Shown: in pieces, positions 43,086-55,310 of the stretch
How the letters are laid out: each line of letters opens with the position of its first letter
How positions within the stretch are numbered: the stretch's first letter is position 1
Assembly (NCBI RefSeq): GCF_024509145.1
Contig: NC_071576.1
Coordinates: forward strand, 56,120,314-56,184,313
Source of the DNA: Vidua macroura
Lineage: Eukaryota > Chordata > Aves > Passeriformes > Viduidae
Direction: 5' to 3'
Length of the DNA stretch: 64,000 nucleotides
Notes under the pieces: generated by a model
Databases searched by the model: none
Told to the model about the DNA's origin: nothing
What the model saw: the letters and a program-made list of their open reading frames with translations, nothing else
Program-made: the position numbers and the translations under genes

Positions 43086-45732
43086 AGTGTGGCCCTACTG
43101 GGCAGGAAGATACTCCAGTGTCTCCAGGATGCCTCCCAAGTGCCCGCTCAGGACTCCCTGGAAAAGGGACATTCTGCTGCTTGACCACTCCAGAAGGAGT
43201 CATCCAGCTCCTTTCTCCTCAATTTCCCTCTTTCTGGGAGGAGAGAATGGATATTTCCTCTTCTCCCTCCCCACCCAACGGAGACAACCTTTCCCTTTGT
43301 ATTTATTACCCCTCGCTGGAGCTGTTTATCCAAATTAATCTCCGGGCCGAGGCCAAGCCGGGGGTAATTCCATGGAAAACGAGGAAATTTTCGGAGCCTA
43401 ACGGGAGCAATTACAGGGGGTTAGGAAGCGAACTATTCCTCAAGTCGGACATGAGCGGGCGGTGACCCGGCGCTTGTCACAGCTAATAAAGATGTTAATG
43501 AGCCGGCAGCGGCACCCGGCTGCTGCTCCCATTGTTCCCATCGCTTCCTATTCCCGCTCCACCGCTCCCGGCGCTGCGGAAGCAGGGCCGTGTTTGCCTT
43601 CTCTGTGCAAACACAGCGCGGGGCAGAACCGGTCCGGCGGCCGGGCGGGATCCGCCGAGCTGCCCCGGGCGCCTCCCGGTGCGCATCCCGGGAGAGGCCC
43701 CCGGGGGGCACAGGAAGGCGAGCGGCGGAGATTGGCTCCGGGGGGATGCTCATCCTCCCGTGTGTTATTCCATGAGTGGATAAATGATGGACAAGCTCGC
43801 TGGCCCGTGGATGAGCAGCGCAGTGGATCCGCGGGCTGTGGATCCTCAGGGAAGGCTGGAAGCCCGCCCGTGGGGGCAGTGGGAAGCGGGGAATGCAGCA
43901 GAACCCCGGCCAGGCCTCCCCCACTGAATGGGAATAATTATCCCGGTGGCGACTGAGTGTCCTCTGGATATTTTAATTATGGAGGGAGCATCCGTCGTGT
44001 GGCAGAGCCGCGCGGCGCCACATTTGCCAGCGGCTCCAAGGGACATTCCCTCCATGGCCAGCTCTGTTTGCCCTCAGCACATCCTCCCTGTTTGCTCTGC
44101 GTGGCTCCAGCCCTTTGGGGCTGCTGGAGTTTTCCATGCCTGCGCACGCCAGCGTGTCCCTGGGCGGGGCCAAGGTGCGGTGGCTCCCAAAAAAGGCACG
44201 TTGGGAATTTTAGGGTCTTTCAGATAGAGCCTGAAGCCACCAGGAATGTGGGTGGAGAGCTTGGGATGCTCCAGCACAGAGCTGGGAGATCACCCATCCA
44301 ACCCTGGAACTGCACTCTCCATCCAAGGAGTTTATTCCTGCTCCTCTACCAGGCAGAAAAGTATTAAAAGAACAAAAGGATTGGAACCAGGAACATGGAT
44401 TATAATTCATGTGGAATACTGGGGATGGAGAGATATGAGCCAGGGTGGGTGACCATGGGGGATGTCACATATTCCCTGTCCTCCTGCCGCCTCATCCCTA
44501 CTCCACGGCGCCACATGGTCCAGTCTGAGTCTCAGCTTGCCAATGCTCCTTGTCTTTTTGGGATGATTTTGGCTATAAACCCTTCTGGCTGAGCTCTCTG
44601 CCATCCTGGAGGCAGCTGCCTTCCCAGTGTTAGGCATCCCTGGCTCCACAGGGATGACCTGGCTGTTGGAACAGGGAGGGAAGCTCTGGGCCCTCTGGCA
44701 TCACCAGGGTGCCCAGAAAGCTCTGAGAAAAGCCGGGAGAGGCGGCAGGTGGAGGCTGAATGCCGCGGTGTGGACTTTGCCCCTGGGAGCAGCTGCTCGG
44801 CAGGTGAGACGGGATCTGAGGCTGCGCCACAGGATCCTTCCTGCTGGCTCCGAGCCCGCAGCAGCCACGGGATGCAGGACAACCCCACGTGGAACCAGGA
44901 GACTCTGCAGTGGGTTTGGGCTAGGGATGCATGGATCCTGCCTCCCAAAATCCTGCAGAGACAGGAGGATTTGTCCTTCCTAGCAGCTCAAAGCCGGGTC
45001 ATGCTGGGGTCCTTCTCCGCAGCCAATTTGGGATCAGGTTTCGATCGATGGAGTCGCTCCAGCCCCGCTGCCCTGACTCAGCAGGGCCCGACTCCCAGAG
45101 TCCCCGCTGTGCCTTTGGATCCTGACTGGGAAGGCCGGAACCAGCCAGGAAGGGGTTTGGGAGTGATTGGTGCTCCCAGCACGCGGAATGCTGTCCCAGG
45201 GGAAGCTGGGAATGATGATACAGGGTGTCTGGATGATCCCACTCTGCATTCCAGGTGCTGCCAGGGGAAGAGCCATGCTGGGATACAGCCTGGGAGTGGT
45301 TCCTCCCCCCTTGAAATCCTGTTGAACCCCATCCTCCCACCCGCTGCTTTCCCAGCCCTTCAGCGCCGGCCTTGGATCATCTTTTTTTCATGAGCGCCGG
45401 CGGTCGATGCCTGGGAAAGGCAGAGCTGGAAGAAGCTGCCCTTGGACACTCTGGCCAGGGAAGGAACAGCGCAGGCACTGCCCTTTCCCTGCCCATTCCA
45501 AAGTGCTCCGGCACTGCCAACATGGAGCCAGGAGCTCTCAGCGCATCCGAAACCACTGCTCTCCGCATCGTGATGTTGGATAATTTGCGGAGCACGGCTC
45601 CGTAATGAGCGGTGACCTCTATTAGCCGAGCTCTCTGGCTCCTCAGGAGTTCCCAAAGTGCCTCTCTGGGGTTTTTTTTGGAGGATGGAAAGGCCGAGTC
45701 ACTGTACAATTAGGGATAAATCGTTCCTGCAT

Positions 45733-45755
45733 CAGATGGATGGATGGATGGATGG

Positions 45756-45791
<36 letters not shown>

Positions 45792-45807
45792 ATGGATGGA
45801 TGGATGA
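45733..45807. repeat. (GATG)n microsatellite
   Basis: About 18 tandem GATG units with one GACG interruption. Confidence 0.95.
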
Positions 45808-46873
45808 TGAGCAATTTTGATTCTCATGGCTGTGAGGGAAGGGATGAGGTCAGTGGGATCAGGAAAAATTAGACAGAGATAGAAAATGAAGGATTTGCCT
45901 GAAAATCAGACAGGAAAGGACTGGAGAGAGACATTCCTGTTGCACTCATTCCCCTGACCAGCAGCTCCATGGATTTCTCCCACACCTGGGAAACTTTATG
46001 CAGCCACCTCAGACTCGTTGCCTCCCCAGACACATTTTGGGATGAACCCTCCTTCCAAAGCCTTGGGAGAGGCCTGGATTTTCCCTCTGAAGGCAGCAGC
46101 AGGGTGGGCAGAAGTAGCTCGGAGGAAAAAAATCTCGGGAAAAGATCCCATCTGGAAACGGGATCCCACAGTCCCAGGGTGATGCCAAGATACAGCCATG
46201 CCCAATCCTGATCCAGCAGGCATCGAAACCTGGCACATGGCAGAAGATCCCACAGAACCCATCAGCTCGGGCTGGGCAGGGAGATGGGATGAGCGCTGCT
46301 TGAATATCCCAAAAAACTCTGGCTGCACAAAGGACTCCGGGAAAACCAGGAATGTCAGGAATTCATGGCAAGCCAGGGGTGGAGGATTGCAGGAGGGCGA
46401 TGGCACAGGGGTGATGATCCATGGCCAGCGCTGCCACATCCGCTTGTTATCCAAACATCTCTGTCCTGCCGCAGGCGCCAGAGCAAAGTCCAGGACAGCC
46501 CCACAAGTGCTGCAGCAAATCCGGCTGGAAAAGCCTCCAGCACCTGCCAGTGATTGATGCAGAAAGGCAGGAGAAGCAAGGAGGAGGGAGGCTGATCCCA
46601 TGCCAGCTATGGGAAGAGCCGAGGTGGGAACCCACCTGACATCCTGGCCTGGAGATAAACAGCTGCTTGTGGAGGCACTTAATGGCTGGGAGAAGGGATT
46701 TAATGGCTAAGGATTGTTGGGAACAGCTTGTGCCAAGCCCCTCTAACAGCTGCCATGTAATCAGGGACAGAGATGAGTCTTAAGGTTGCTTCCAACCCCA
46801 ACCGTTCTGGGATTCCAGGATCTTCAGGCACTTGGGAAGGGGCCAGTTTCTCAGTGTGAACACCGCAGCTGAA

Positions 46874-47100
46874 GATCATGGAATTCTGGAATGGTTGGGG
46901 TGGAGAGGGTCTTAAATGTCATCTCATTCCAGCCCCCTGCCATGGGCAGGGACACCTTTCACCTGCTCCAAGACCTATCCAAGCTGTCCTGGAACACTTC
47001 CAGGGATGGGCCAGCCACAGCTTCTCTGGGCAACCTGTGCCAGGGCCTCCCACATCCTCACAGGGCAACAGAAAATCCCATCCTCTCCACCAAAAAGAGG
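46874..47100 (-). mobile_element. CR1 LINE 3' fragment
   Basis: Antisense CR1 tail from ATCATGGAATTCTGGAATGG through CCCCCTGCCATGGGCAGGGAC to the CACATCCTCACAGGGCAAC part. Confidence 0.87.
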
Positions 47101-47307
47101 TCACTCAGCCAACCCAATCCCATCTGATCTCTCCTCAACACCATCACCAGAGCTTCTGGCACCCGATTTAGTGGGATGGGAGGATTTGTGTCCTTCAGCC
47201 TGGAAAAGGCTCCTCGGCACAGCCTGGTCCTGCTCCATGCCGAGTCCCCAGCGCTCAGCCCTGATCCAAACACAGCAGCCATCCCAGGAAGGCTGTGTTG
47301 GATAGGG

Positions 47308-47343
47308 AAAGCTCCAGCTCTGGCTCTGGCTCTGGCTCTGTGC
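47308..47343. repeat. (CTCTGG)n short hexanucleotide repeat
   Basis: Four perfect copies of GCTCTG in a row within otherwise unremarkable intergenic sequence. Confidence 0.8.
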
Positions 47344-48199
47344 CAGCTGCTGACAGATGTTGGGACTATCAGCTCCCTGCACGCTTCCAGCAGCCCGCGG
47401 CTCCGGAGTCATGCACCGCTGGCGGTCCCCTCCCGCTCCCGCACTCCCTGAGGCCGGGAGCAGATGTCCGGCACTGGCCACCTCCGGCACACTCCACAAA
47501 TTCCCAGCTTCTGGCACGGAGAGCGCCAGATGGGCTTCCCGATGCTCCAGCGCAGTGCGGGAAAGCAATTCCCGCCGCGGCAGGGAGCGCCGGGATGATG
47601 AACCCGCTCTCCTGCCCCTACCCGTTATTCCCACATGGATATGGAGACGTTCCATGGCACAGCAGGCTGTCTGAATTCCCAAAAAGGATTTGTCAGGCAG
47701 CAGGATCCCGCCAGCGCTGTCGAGCACCTGCTGCCTTCTCTGGATGTGTGATCCTTGTGGGTATTTTGGGAACGGGCCATTTCATTGCCTGGATGAGGAC
47801 TTGCAGCGCTCCAGCAGTGCCTGTCGCTCTTCCTGATTCCTCTCCAAGAGCTGGGAAGGAGAGGGAAGTCTTGGTGTTCCAGAGGCTCCAGAGCCATCCC
47901 TGTGGCTGGGGTGTGTCCGTGATGCTCAATAGGGGCTTTATCAGGAAGATGAGACACGAGCTGGAGGAGGACATTGGGAGGCATTAGCCTAGTGGGAGAA
48001 TTTGCTATTCCCTGCTTTCCTGCAGGGAATTCTCTGGGCATGGAGGCACTCCAGGCTCAGATGGGAGGAGTTGGGACAGTGCCAGCACTTAATTGGGCTC
48101 CACTGGGTCTTGCCCTCGTTAGTGGCCTCTGCCCACACTTGGAGGGAATCCTTCCCAGGGGAGTGGGAGAGGGATGGGATAGGATAAGGGGCAGGAATT

Positions 48200-48616
48200 A
48201 GGGTGGGATAGATGGAAATGGATGGAACAGATGGAAATGGATGAGATGAGATGGGGAGGGATGGGAATGAATGGGAAGGAATGCGATGGAATGGAATGGA
48301 ATGGAATGGAATGGAATGGAATGTGAAAGAACAGGAATGGATGAGAAGTAATGGGAAAGAATGGGATGGGATAGGATGAGAAAAGAATGGGATGGGATGG
48401 GATGGGCTGGGATGGTATGGGATGGGATGGGATGGGATGGGACGGGATGGGATGGGATGGGATGGGATGGGACAGGATGGGATGGGACGGGATGGGATGG
48501 GATGGGATGGGATGGGATGGGATGGGATGGGATGGGATGGGATGGGATGGGATAGGACGGGACGGGACGGGATGGGATGGGATGGGATGGGATGGGATGG
48601 GACGGGATGGGATGTC
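48200..48616. repeat. Pentanucleotide array, (GGAAT)n passing into (GGGAT)n
   Basis: GGAAT-type units at about 48275-48325 (seven nearly perfect copies) give way to about 45 GGGAT units at 48388-48615 with scattered GGGAC variants. The frames it opens encode only W-D-G-M repeats on one strand and S-H-P-I-P repeats on the other. Confidence 0.95.
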
Positions 48617-49529
48617 TGTGCCCATCTAAGGAGCCCAAACAGGGCTTTCCCATCCATTGCTGATGTTTTGGGGTTCCAAGTATGGATAAGCAGGAACACA
48701 CCCAGGGCAGGTCATTCCAATTGGGAAGTGCAGAGGGAAGCACTGATGCTGAGCTCAGCCTTGCTGGGCTCCAGGGAGTCTCCCCATCCCAGGGGGCTGC
48801 AGGAAGGAAACAGGAGATGGCAGATCCCACAGCCCCAGCCTGACTTTCCTCCAGGAACAGCAAAGGCTCCTCTTCCCCTTCCTTCCAGCCTCATCCTGAG
48901 TGTCTCACCCCTTCTGGGCCCCATCCTACTCCGGGGAACTCCTCCCCGCGTGATTCATCCCGCCGGGATCCCCCTCCTCAGCCGAGTGTCACCGGCTGAC
49001 GCAAATCCTCCCACCCCAATCCCAGGTGCTGGATTTAGAACGGCTCCACTGGCGGTGCCAGGGAGGATCCGACAACCCGGCTGCCAGCAGGAATGGAATG
49101 GGGATCCATCCTGGAGGATCTGGAAGTGCAAGTCCCAGGGAGGGGTGTGATGGTTAGGGCTGGACAGGAGCGGGAATGCGGGCGCCCATCTTGGAGATGC
49201 TCCCACTTCCCTCATGCCAACATTTTCACCAGGGATGGGAAGGGAAAGGGTGGGAGACAATAAGATAGGATGAGAAGGAGTGGGAAAGAATGGGATGGGC
49301 CACTCTCCCAGCACACAGGAGACATCCATGTGGAAGCCCCAGGGCAGCAGCGCGATGCAGGAGGAACTGGAGCAGCTTCTGGAGAGCTCTGGTAAAATCC
49401 CATTCTGAATCCAGCCCTTCCTGAGTGGTTTTCCACAGGGATGAGATGTGGGTCCCGAAGTGGGAGAATGGAGCTGGGGAACGGAATCCCTCGAATGCAG
49501 TCCTGGGAATGGGTGTGAAGGGCCAAGGG

Positions 49530-50030
49530 AACCAATGGCACCAGGAGCACTGGGACTGCTGGGATGGGAGCATGAGGAACCCTGGGGTGCACTGGGATAG
49601 ACAGGACTATTGGGATGCACTGGAAACATCAGGATCCTTTGGAAGAGCACCAGGATGCACTGGGAGCACTGGGAATGGTGGGAGCACAGGAATGCACCAG
49701 GAGCACTGGGATGCACCAGGAGCACAGAGAACCCTGGGAACAGAGGGGTTTACTGGGAGCACTGGGAGCATGAGGATTCATGAGAGGGATGCTCCAGGAG
49801 CACTGGAAGTTCTGGGAACAGAAGGAACACCAGAATACACTGCGAGCATTGGGATGCATTGGAACTGGGACCCTTTGAAGCACAGGGATGCTCCAGGAAC
49901 ACCGGGAGCCCTGAGAACAGATGGGATGACCGGCAGTTCTGGAAGCATCAGGATCGCTGGGGGTACAGGGATGCTCCAGGAGCGCTGGGATGTCTGGGAA
50001 GAGGGAGCACTGGGACGCAGCGGGATGCGC
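49530..50030. repeat. Degenerate minisatellite with CTGGGAGCACTGGGATGCACC-like units
   Basis: About 500 bp of irregular units of roughly 15-33 bp built on GGGAGCACTGGGATGC and CCAGGAGCAC. No coding support. Confidence 0.8.
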
Positions 50031-51992
50031 CGGTAGCCCCGGGATGCGGCGGTGCGGTCTGAAAGCTCCTCCTCGTGGTTCCCGGGGAGAACTGCCGGGA
50101 GAGCCCCGGGGCACACGGGAGAGCCCCGGGGCACGGGCCGGGACGAGGCACCGGGGCACGGAGCGTCCCAGCATCCCGGGAAACATGGGGCAACGGGAAT
50201 TCCAGGATGGAACGAATCTCCCTGTTACCGCAACCACCCGGGGCGGGACGGGGCCGCATCCCGGCTCACTTGCCATGGGAACACCACCAGCGGGGACCAC
50301 TCTCCGCACAGAGCCACCAACCATCCCGGAAAACCCCGCCGCGCCACCGGGATGGGGGGATTCTGGGAAGGATTGATGTTAATGCATGGAATGTGATTTC
50401 AGGCCACGGTCCTGGCTGATCCAAGTGTGGGAGAGAGGCGGGAGTGGAAAATCACTTCTGCTGCGAGCAGCAATTCCTTTATTTTTCCTTTTGCTGGCAA
50501 AGGTATTGAAAATGAGAGGGAGAGAGGAGGAATGGGAACATCCAGGACCCTCAGGGCAGCTGCAGCTGCACTTCCAGAGAGCTTTCCATGGATGGTCAAA
50601 TGGATTGCACCATGTCCCCAGCCCAGCAGCTTGCTGCTCCTCCATGGGAGGTGTCCCTAAAGTGGTGGGAATATCCAGGAATCCCTCTTAGGGAGCAGGT
50701 CCTGGCAGTATCACAGGGATGTCTGGAAAGGAGGGAGCAGGTGTGGGATTGGGGTAGTTTTTGGAGCCAATGGTGGGGTTGTGCTTTGCTCATCACCTTT
50801 CACACCTGATCCAAGTGGGATGTGCCACCATTGGGATCACTCCCAGCTCTGTTATTCGGGAAAGGGTCCCACCCCCATTCCATGCTGTGCCCTCCAGTCA
50901 GAGCTCCACAAGGAAAAATCAATACCTGACTTCCAAAAAAAGCAGCTGCTGGTGGCTTTTTATAGCAACCTGTCCCATTTGCATCCTCCCTCAGCCCAGG
51001 CCCAGGGAGCCCGACCTCTGGCTAAATTAGCTGTGCATTCCCAAGGGAAACAGCCTTGGAAAAGCAGGAAGGGAGCTTGGCTATGCTGGAATATTCTACC
51101 GCAGTCACCCCATCCATTGTTCCTTGCTGGCCATGGTTTCCACAAAGAGGAAACTCCCTGATGGGATTGTCCCACTCCTGGAACACTGCTGGGCAGTGGG
51201 ACGGGGTGGCTGCCAGCAGTCCCAGCCCCTCCTTCCCTTGGGATTGCTTCCCAGAGGGAAAAAGGGATGTGGGAAGGAGGAGAATCTGGGGCTGCCCCAA
51301 ACAGGGAGCTCATGCAGGGAGCAGAGAGAGGGATGGCCAGAGAATCCCTGGGATGGGGAGATGCTGACCTTCTTCTCCTGCAGAAATCCCACTCCTGTTC
51401 CATGGATTACAGAGGTGCCGAGGCAGGCGAGCAGAGCACAGGGAATATTTAGGTCATGGTAAATGAGCTCCCTCATTAGAGCCTCTGGAGCTGCACCCAC
51501 GCGGGGCTGGGGCACGGGAATCGGGAAGGGGATTTAGACACCCCTGAGGGGGAGGGGAAGATGGATGGGCCCATTATCCCCAGGAAACTGAGGAGGTGGA
51601 AGGCATGGCATTGTCAGGTTTGGATGGACAGCCCAGAAACAGTGGGAGGCTCCCAAAACACTTTTTATTCCTGAGATGTTGGGGTTCTGCCCTTGGTAAA
51701 AGCTTTTCCTGTTTTCCCTCCCTGCTCATGCCAGGTGCTGCCCATCGGCCTCACAGCTGGAGCAGAGGCGGGATAAAAGGGGAATTAAGGGGGGCTGCCA
51801 CCCCTTTGGAAGTCCTGGTGGGCTCCTTGCTGTGCTGGTGGGATGGATGCGGGCTGGGGCTCTGGAGCTGCTGGAAGAGCTTTGGCAGAAGGTGAGTTAC
51901 TTCCTGGATTGTGTCTGGAGCATGGGGGGTGGGCCTGGGGATGGACCAGGATTTTTCCTCCATTTTCTTCACACATAAATTTTTTCCCTGGT

Positions 51993-52545
51993 ATGGCCAG
52001 CAGGTTCAGAGAGGGGATTTTCCCCCTCTCTCCTGCTCTGGTGAGATCCTACCTGGAATGCCGTGTCCAGCTCTGGGTGCCTCACTATAAGGAGGACGTG
52101 GAGCTGCTGGAGAGAGGCCAGAGGAGGCCATGGAGATGCCAGAGGGATGGACATGGGCTGGGAGAGCTGGAGGTGTCCAGCCTGGAGAAGGGAAGGGTCA
52201 AGGGAGGCCATAGACCCCCTTCCAGTGCCTAAAATGCCTCTAAGAGCTGGAGAGGAACTTTGGAGTGACAGAACAAGGGGGAACATGCTCCACAGCCAGA
52301 GCACCTGTATAGATTGGAGATTGGGAAGGAATTTTTCCTTGTGAGGGTGGCGAGGCCCTGGAATGGATTTCCCAGAGGAGCTGTGGCTGTTCCTGGATCC
52401 CTGGAAGTGTCTAAGGCCAGGCTGGACAAGACTTGGAGCAACTTGGGGTATAGTGGGAAGTGTCCCTGCCCATGGCAGAGGGTGGCACTGGATGAGCTTT
52501 AAGGTCCCTTCCAACCCAAACCACTCCACGATTCCCTGGTTCTGG
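51993..52545 (+). mobile_element. CR1 LINE, longest copy in the window
   Basis: About 550 bp of sense-strand CR1. It includes the degenerate end of the reverse-transcriptase ORF (GGTGAGATCCTACCTGGAATG, GGAGCTGCTGGAGAGAG) and the full 3' region to TCCCTTCCAACCCAAACC. Stop codons and indels make it inactive. Confidence 0.92.
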
Positions 52546-52947
52546 GTATCCCAGTTGGCCTCTGCCAAAGAGAAGAATCCAGCTGGCAGATTCAGGGATG
52601 CTCCCCCATAGCTGGGAGGTGTGTCAGGAATTGCTGCCTGATCCAGAGTGCAACCAGCAGCAAGAGCACTCCTGAGGATGAGTCAGTGTCCCTGAAAACC
52701 GGGCTGGTGATCCAGCAAAAAATCATTTCAAGGAGAGACTCCTGTAAAGCTCCGCTCTGCGTCGGTGACGTGATTCCCTGGAGCTGCCTGTTCCAGCCCA
52801 GCCTCCCCCTGATCCATGGCTGCTCCGGGGGGCTCCGAGGTGTGTCTTCACCATGTCCAGCAGTGGAGAGAGCTCGAGCTCCCCCAGCTTCTCCTGTCAC
52901 CTCATGTCACCTATTCCATGTCCCAAGCTGGTGGCACTTCTGCTGGA

Positions 52948-53180
52948 AGAATCCTGGAATGGTTTGGGTGGGAAGGGACTTTAAAGATCATCTCCTTCCA
53001 CCCCCTGCCACGGGCAGGGACACCTTCCACTATCCCAGGTTGCTCCAAGCCCCATCCAAGCTGGCCTTGGACACTTCCAGGGATCCAGGGACAGCCACAG
53101 CTTCTCTGGGTAACCTGTGCCAGGGCCTCCCCACCCTCACAGGGAGGGATTTCTTCCCAATATTCCTTCTAAAGCCACCT
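52948..53180 (-). mobile_element. CR1 LINE 3' fragment
   Basis: Antisense copy beginning AATCCTGGAATGGTTTGGG and ending TTCTTCCCAATATTCC. It lies 400 bp from the sense copy above, so the two form an inverted pair. Confidence 0.9.
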
Positions 53181-54479
53181 TTTTTTGGTTTAAAATAATT
53201 CCTGCTTGACTTTCCACTGCTCCATGCCTTAGGAATGCCTGTAGTAGGGATGTGCTGAGATGAGTGGGAAGCAGCACTGGGCAGTGACTGTGCGTAATTG
53301 GTGTCACTGTGAGCAGCTAATGCTGCTGATTTTGGGATGAGTAATTCCAGCAGCTTAATTTGGGAAATCAGGCTCTTTGTGTCTTGCCGGGCTCATTTGC
53401 AGGACAGCCCTGGCGCAGCCGGAGTCACTGTGCCAGCAGCCGGACATCTGGAATGCCGGCGTGTCCCTGGCTCTGTGCCTGCCAGGGGTGGACACGGCAC
53501 AAATCCTTGGCCCTCTTCCCCCAGAAAGGGAATTTGCTGCCTGAGGGGAAGGGGAACCCTCGTTAGCACCTGGCAGGAGGGACAGAGGGCATGGAATTCC
53601 TTGTGGATGCAGAGGAAAGCAAAGGGTTTAAAAGGTTTGGGAGAGCATCCTTGGGTTTTTTAGGCTCTGTTTAGTGTTGTCCATGTCTGTGGGATCAGCC
53701 CCTCCTGGAATACTTAGTTTGAATTCTAAGGCAATTTTGTTCCTGGGAGATGTTCATTGTCAGTGTCCTGGGATGAGGGACTTCAGCTTTGTGTCCTAGT
53801 TGGAAGTGGCCTGGGTGACACAAATCCATCTGGCCTTGCTCCCACAGATTCCACCAGTCAGATGGGGATGGGACAAGGATGTGTCTATGGGGTTTGTTCC
53901 CTTGGCTCCGGGAGAGCTGGAATCCTCCTTACCTGGAGGTGGATGCTCCCCTTCAACCCTTACCACCCAATCCCTGGGCATTCCCACTCCGTGGGAATTG
54001 AATTGGAGCTGCTGGCAAAGAGGAGGGGGTGTGACCCTCTGAAAAACTCCTCGTTGCTCTGAGGGACTGGGACAATCTATGCTTGGTGACATCTCCAAAT
54101 ACTGGGATCACTGGGAGGGACAAGCTGGAGAGCAGCCAGCCTTGGGACAGCCCATCCATGCTGCTGTATTCCATATCTTCCTGGCTTCTCCAGGCATCTC
54201 TTTGTTTGTGTGGGTTTATCTCAACAGCAGCCAGTGGCAGCTTGGCACGGAATCTGGGAACTGCTGCTCCGAGCAGCTCCTTGGAATGTGGCTCCAAGGT
54301 GGAGCTGCCCACACAGCCAACAGAATGGGCTGGAAGAGCAACTCCCAGCTGGCACTGGCACATCTCATCTTCTCCCCTTCCTGGGAATCTCTGGTGGCCC
54401 AAAGGAAGTCCAGAGGGTGATGGTGGCATGTCCAGTGTCCTTTCATCCTTCTGTGGAGCATCAGCTGCCTTGTAATGTT
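53181..54479. other. Intergenic, nothing recognised
   Basis: No gene, repeat family or RNA feature could be supported in this stretch. Confidence 0.5.
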
Positions 54480-54645
54480 TCCCAGAGAAGTTGTGGGTGC
54501 CCCATTCCTGGAAGTGCCAGGTTGAAGAGGGCTTGGGACAAACTGGGATAGTGGAAGGTGTCCCTGCCCATGGCAGGCAGTTGGAATTCAGTTATCTTTA
54601 AGGTCCCTTCCAACCCTAACTGTTTTGTGATCCTTGGATTCTGTA
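54480..54645 (+). mobile_element. CR1 LINE 3' fragment
   Basis: Sense copy: CAGAGAAGTTGTGGGTGCCC, then TGTCCCTGCCCATGGCAGG and TTTAAGGTCCCTTCCAACCC. Confidence 0.87.
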
Positions 54646-55012
54646 GTATCCAGGAGTTTACATGTTTTCCATAGCACTGGCTGCTCCTGGCAGGGCTGTG
54701 GAGGTGCTCTGTGGCTGGAGCTGTGTGGAGCAAATTCCTCCTCCTCCTCTTGGCAGCAGGGACAGAGCAGTCCTGGGGAGTGGATGATCCTGTCCTTGCT
54801 GCTCAGGACTTCCCCCAGTTTCTGTAGGGTGTGGGATTACTGGGAATGAGTGCCCAGTGGAGGTTCCTTGTGGGCTCTTGGTCACTGAATTTTGGGATCT
54901 GCAGCTCCTTTTTGGACTGCAGTGGACTTTTCTGGGGTGATTTCAATCCAAGAGATGCCTGTGAACGGGTGGGATGGGGGAGACATAATAGTTGCTTCCA
55001 GAGCCTTCCCTT

Positions 55013-55310
55013 CAGAGAATCCCATAATAGTTTGGGTTGGAAGGGCAGGGACATATTCCATTATCCCAGGTTGCTCCAAACCCCAGCCAACCTGGCCTTG
55101 GACACTTCCAGGGATTTAGCAGCCACAGCTCCTCTGGGAAATCCATTCCAGGGCCTCACTCCCCTTACCGGGAAGAATTTTTTCCCAACATCCCGTCTAA
55201 CCCAGTCCTCTGGCAGTGGGAAGCCACTGCTGTTGTCCTGTCACTCCAGTTTGTCCAGAGTCCCTCTCCAGCTCTCTTGGAGGCCTTTCAGGTGCTTCCT
55301 TCCCAAGTCC
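55013..55310 (-). mobile_element. CR1 LINE 3' fragment
   Basis: Antisense copy from GAATCCCATAATAGTTTGGG through GGCCTTGGACACTTCCAGGG to the AGTTTGTCCAGAGTCCCTCT region. Confidence 0.88.

Larger units (their letters stand above)
41906..46870. other. Intergenic flank of SYT7, no gene recognised
   Basis: No exon, RNA gene or mobile element was supported here apart from simple repeats. AT-rich blocks near 43290-43370 and 43930-43985 (TAATTATTATCCC, TTTTAATTATGG) stand out from GC-rich surroundings and could be conserved non-coding elements. Confidence 0.55.
47101..51990. other. Intergenic, repeats only
   Basis: Apart from the arrays listed, no gene or mobile element was recognised. A CpG-richer patch at about 50000-50360 follows the minisatellite but no exon is visible in it. 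Confidence 0.5.

Noticed and set aside
48392..49150. 252-codon frame of W-D-G-M repeats
   Set aside because: Translation of the (GGGAT)n array.
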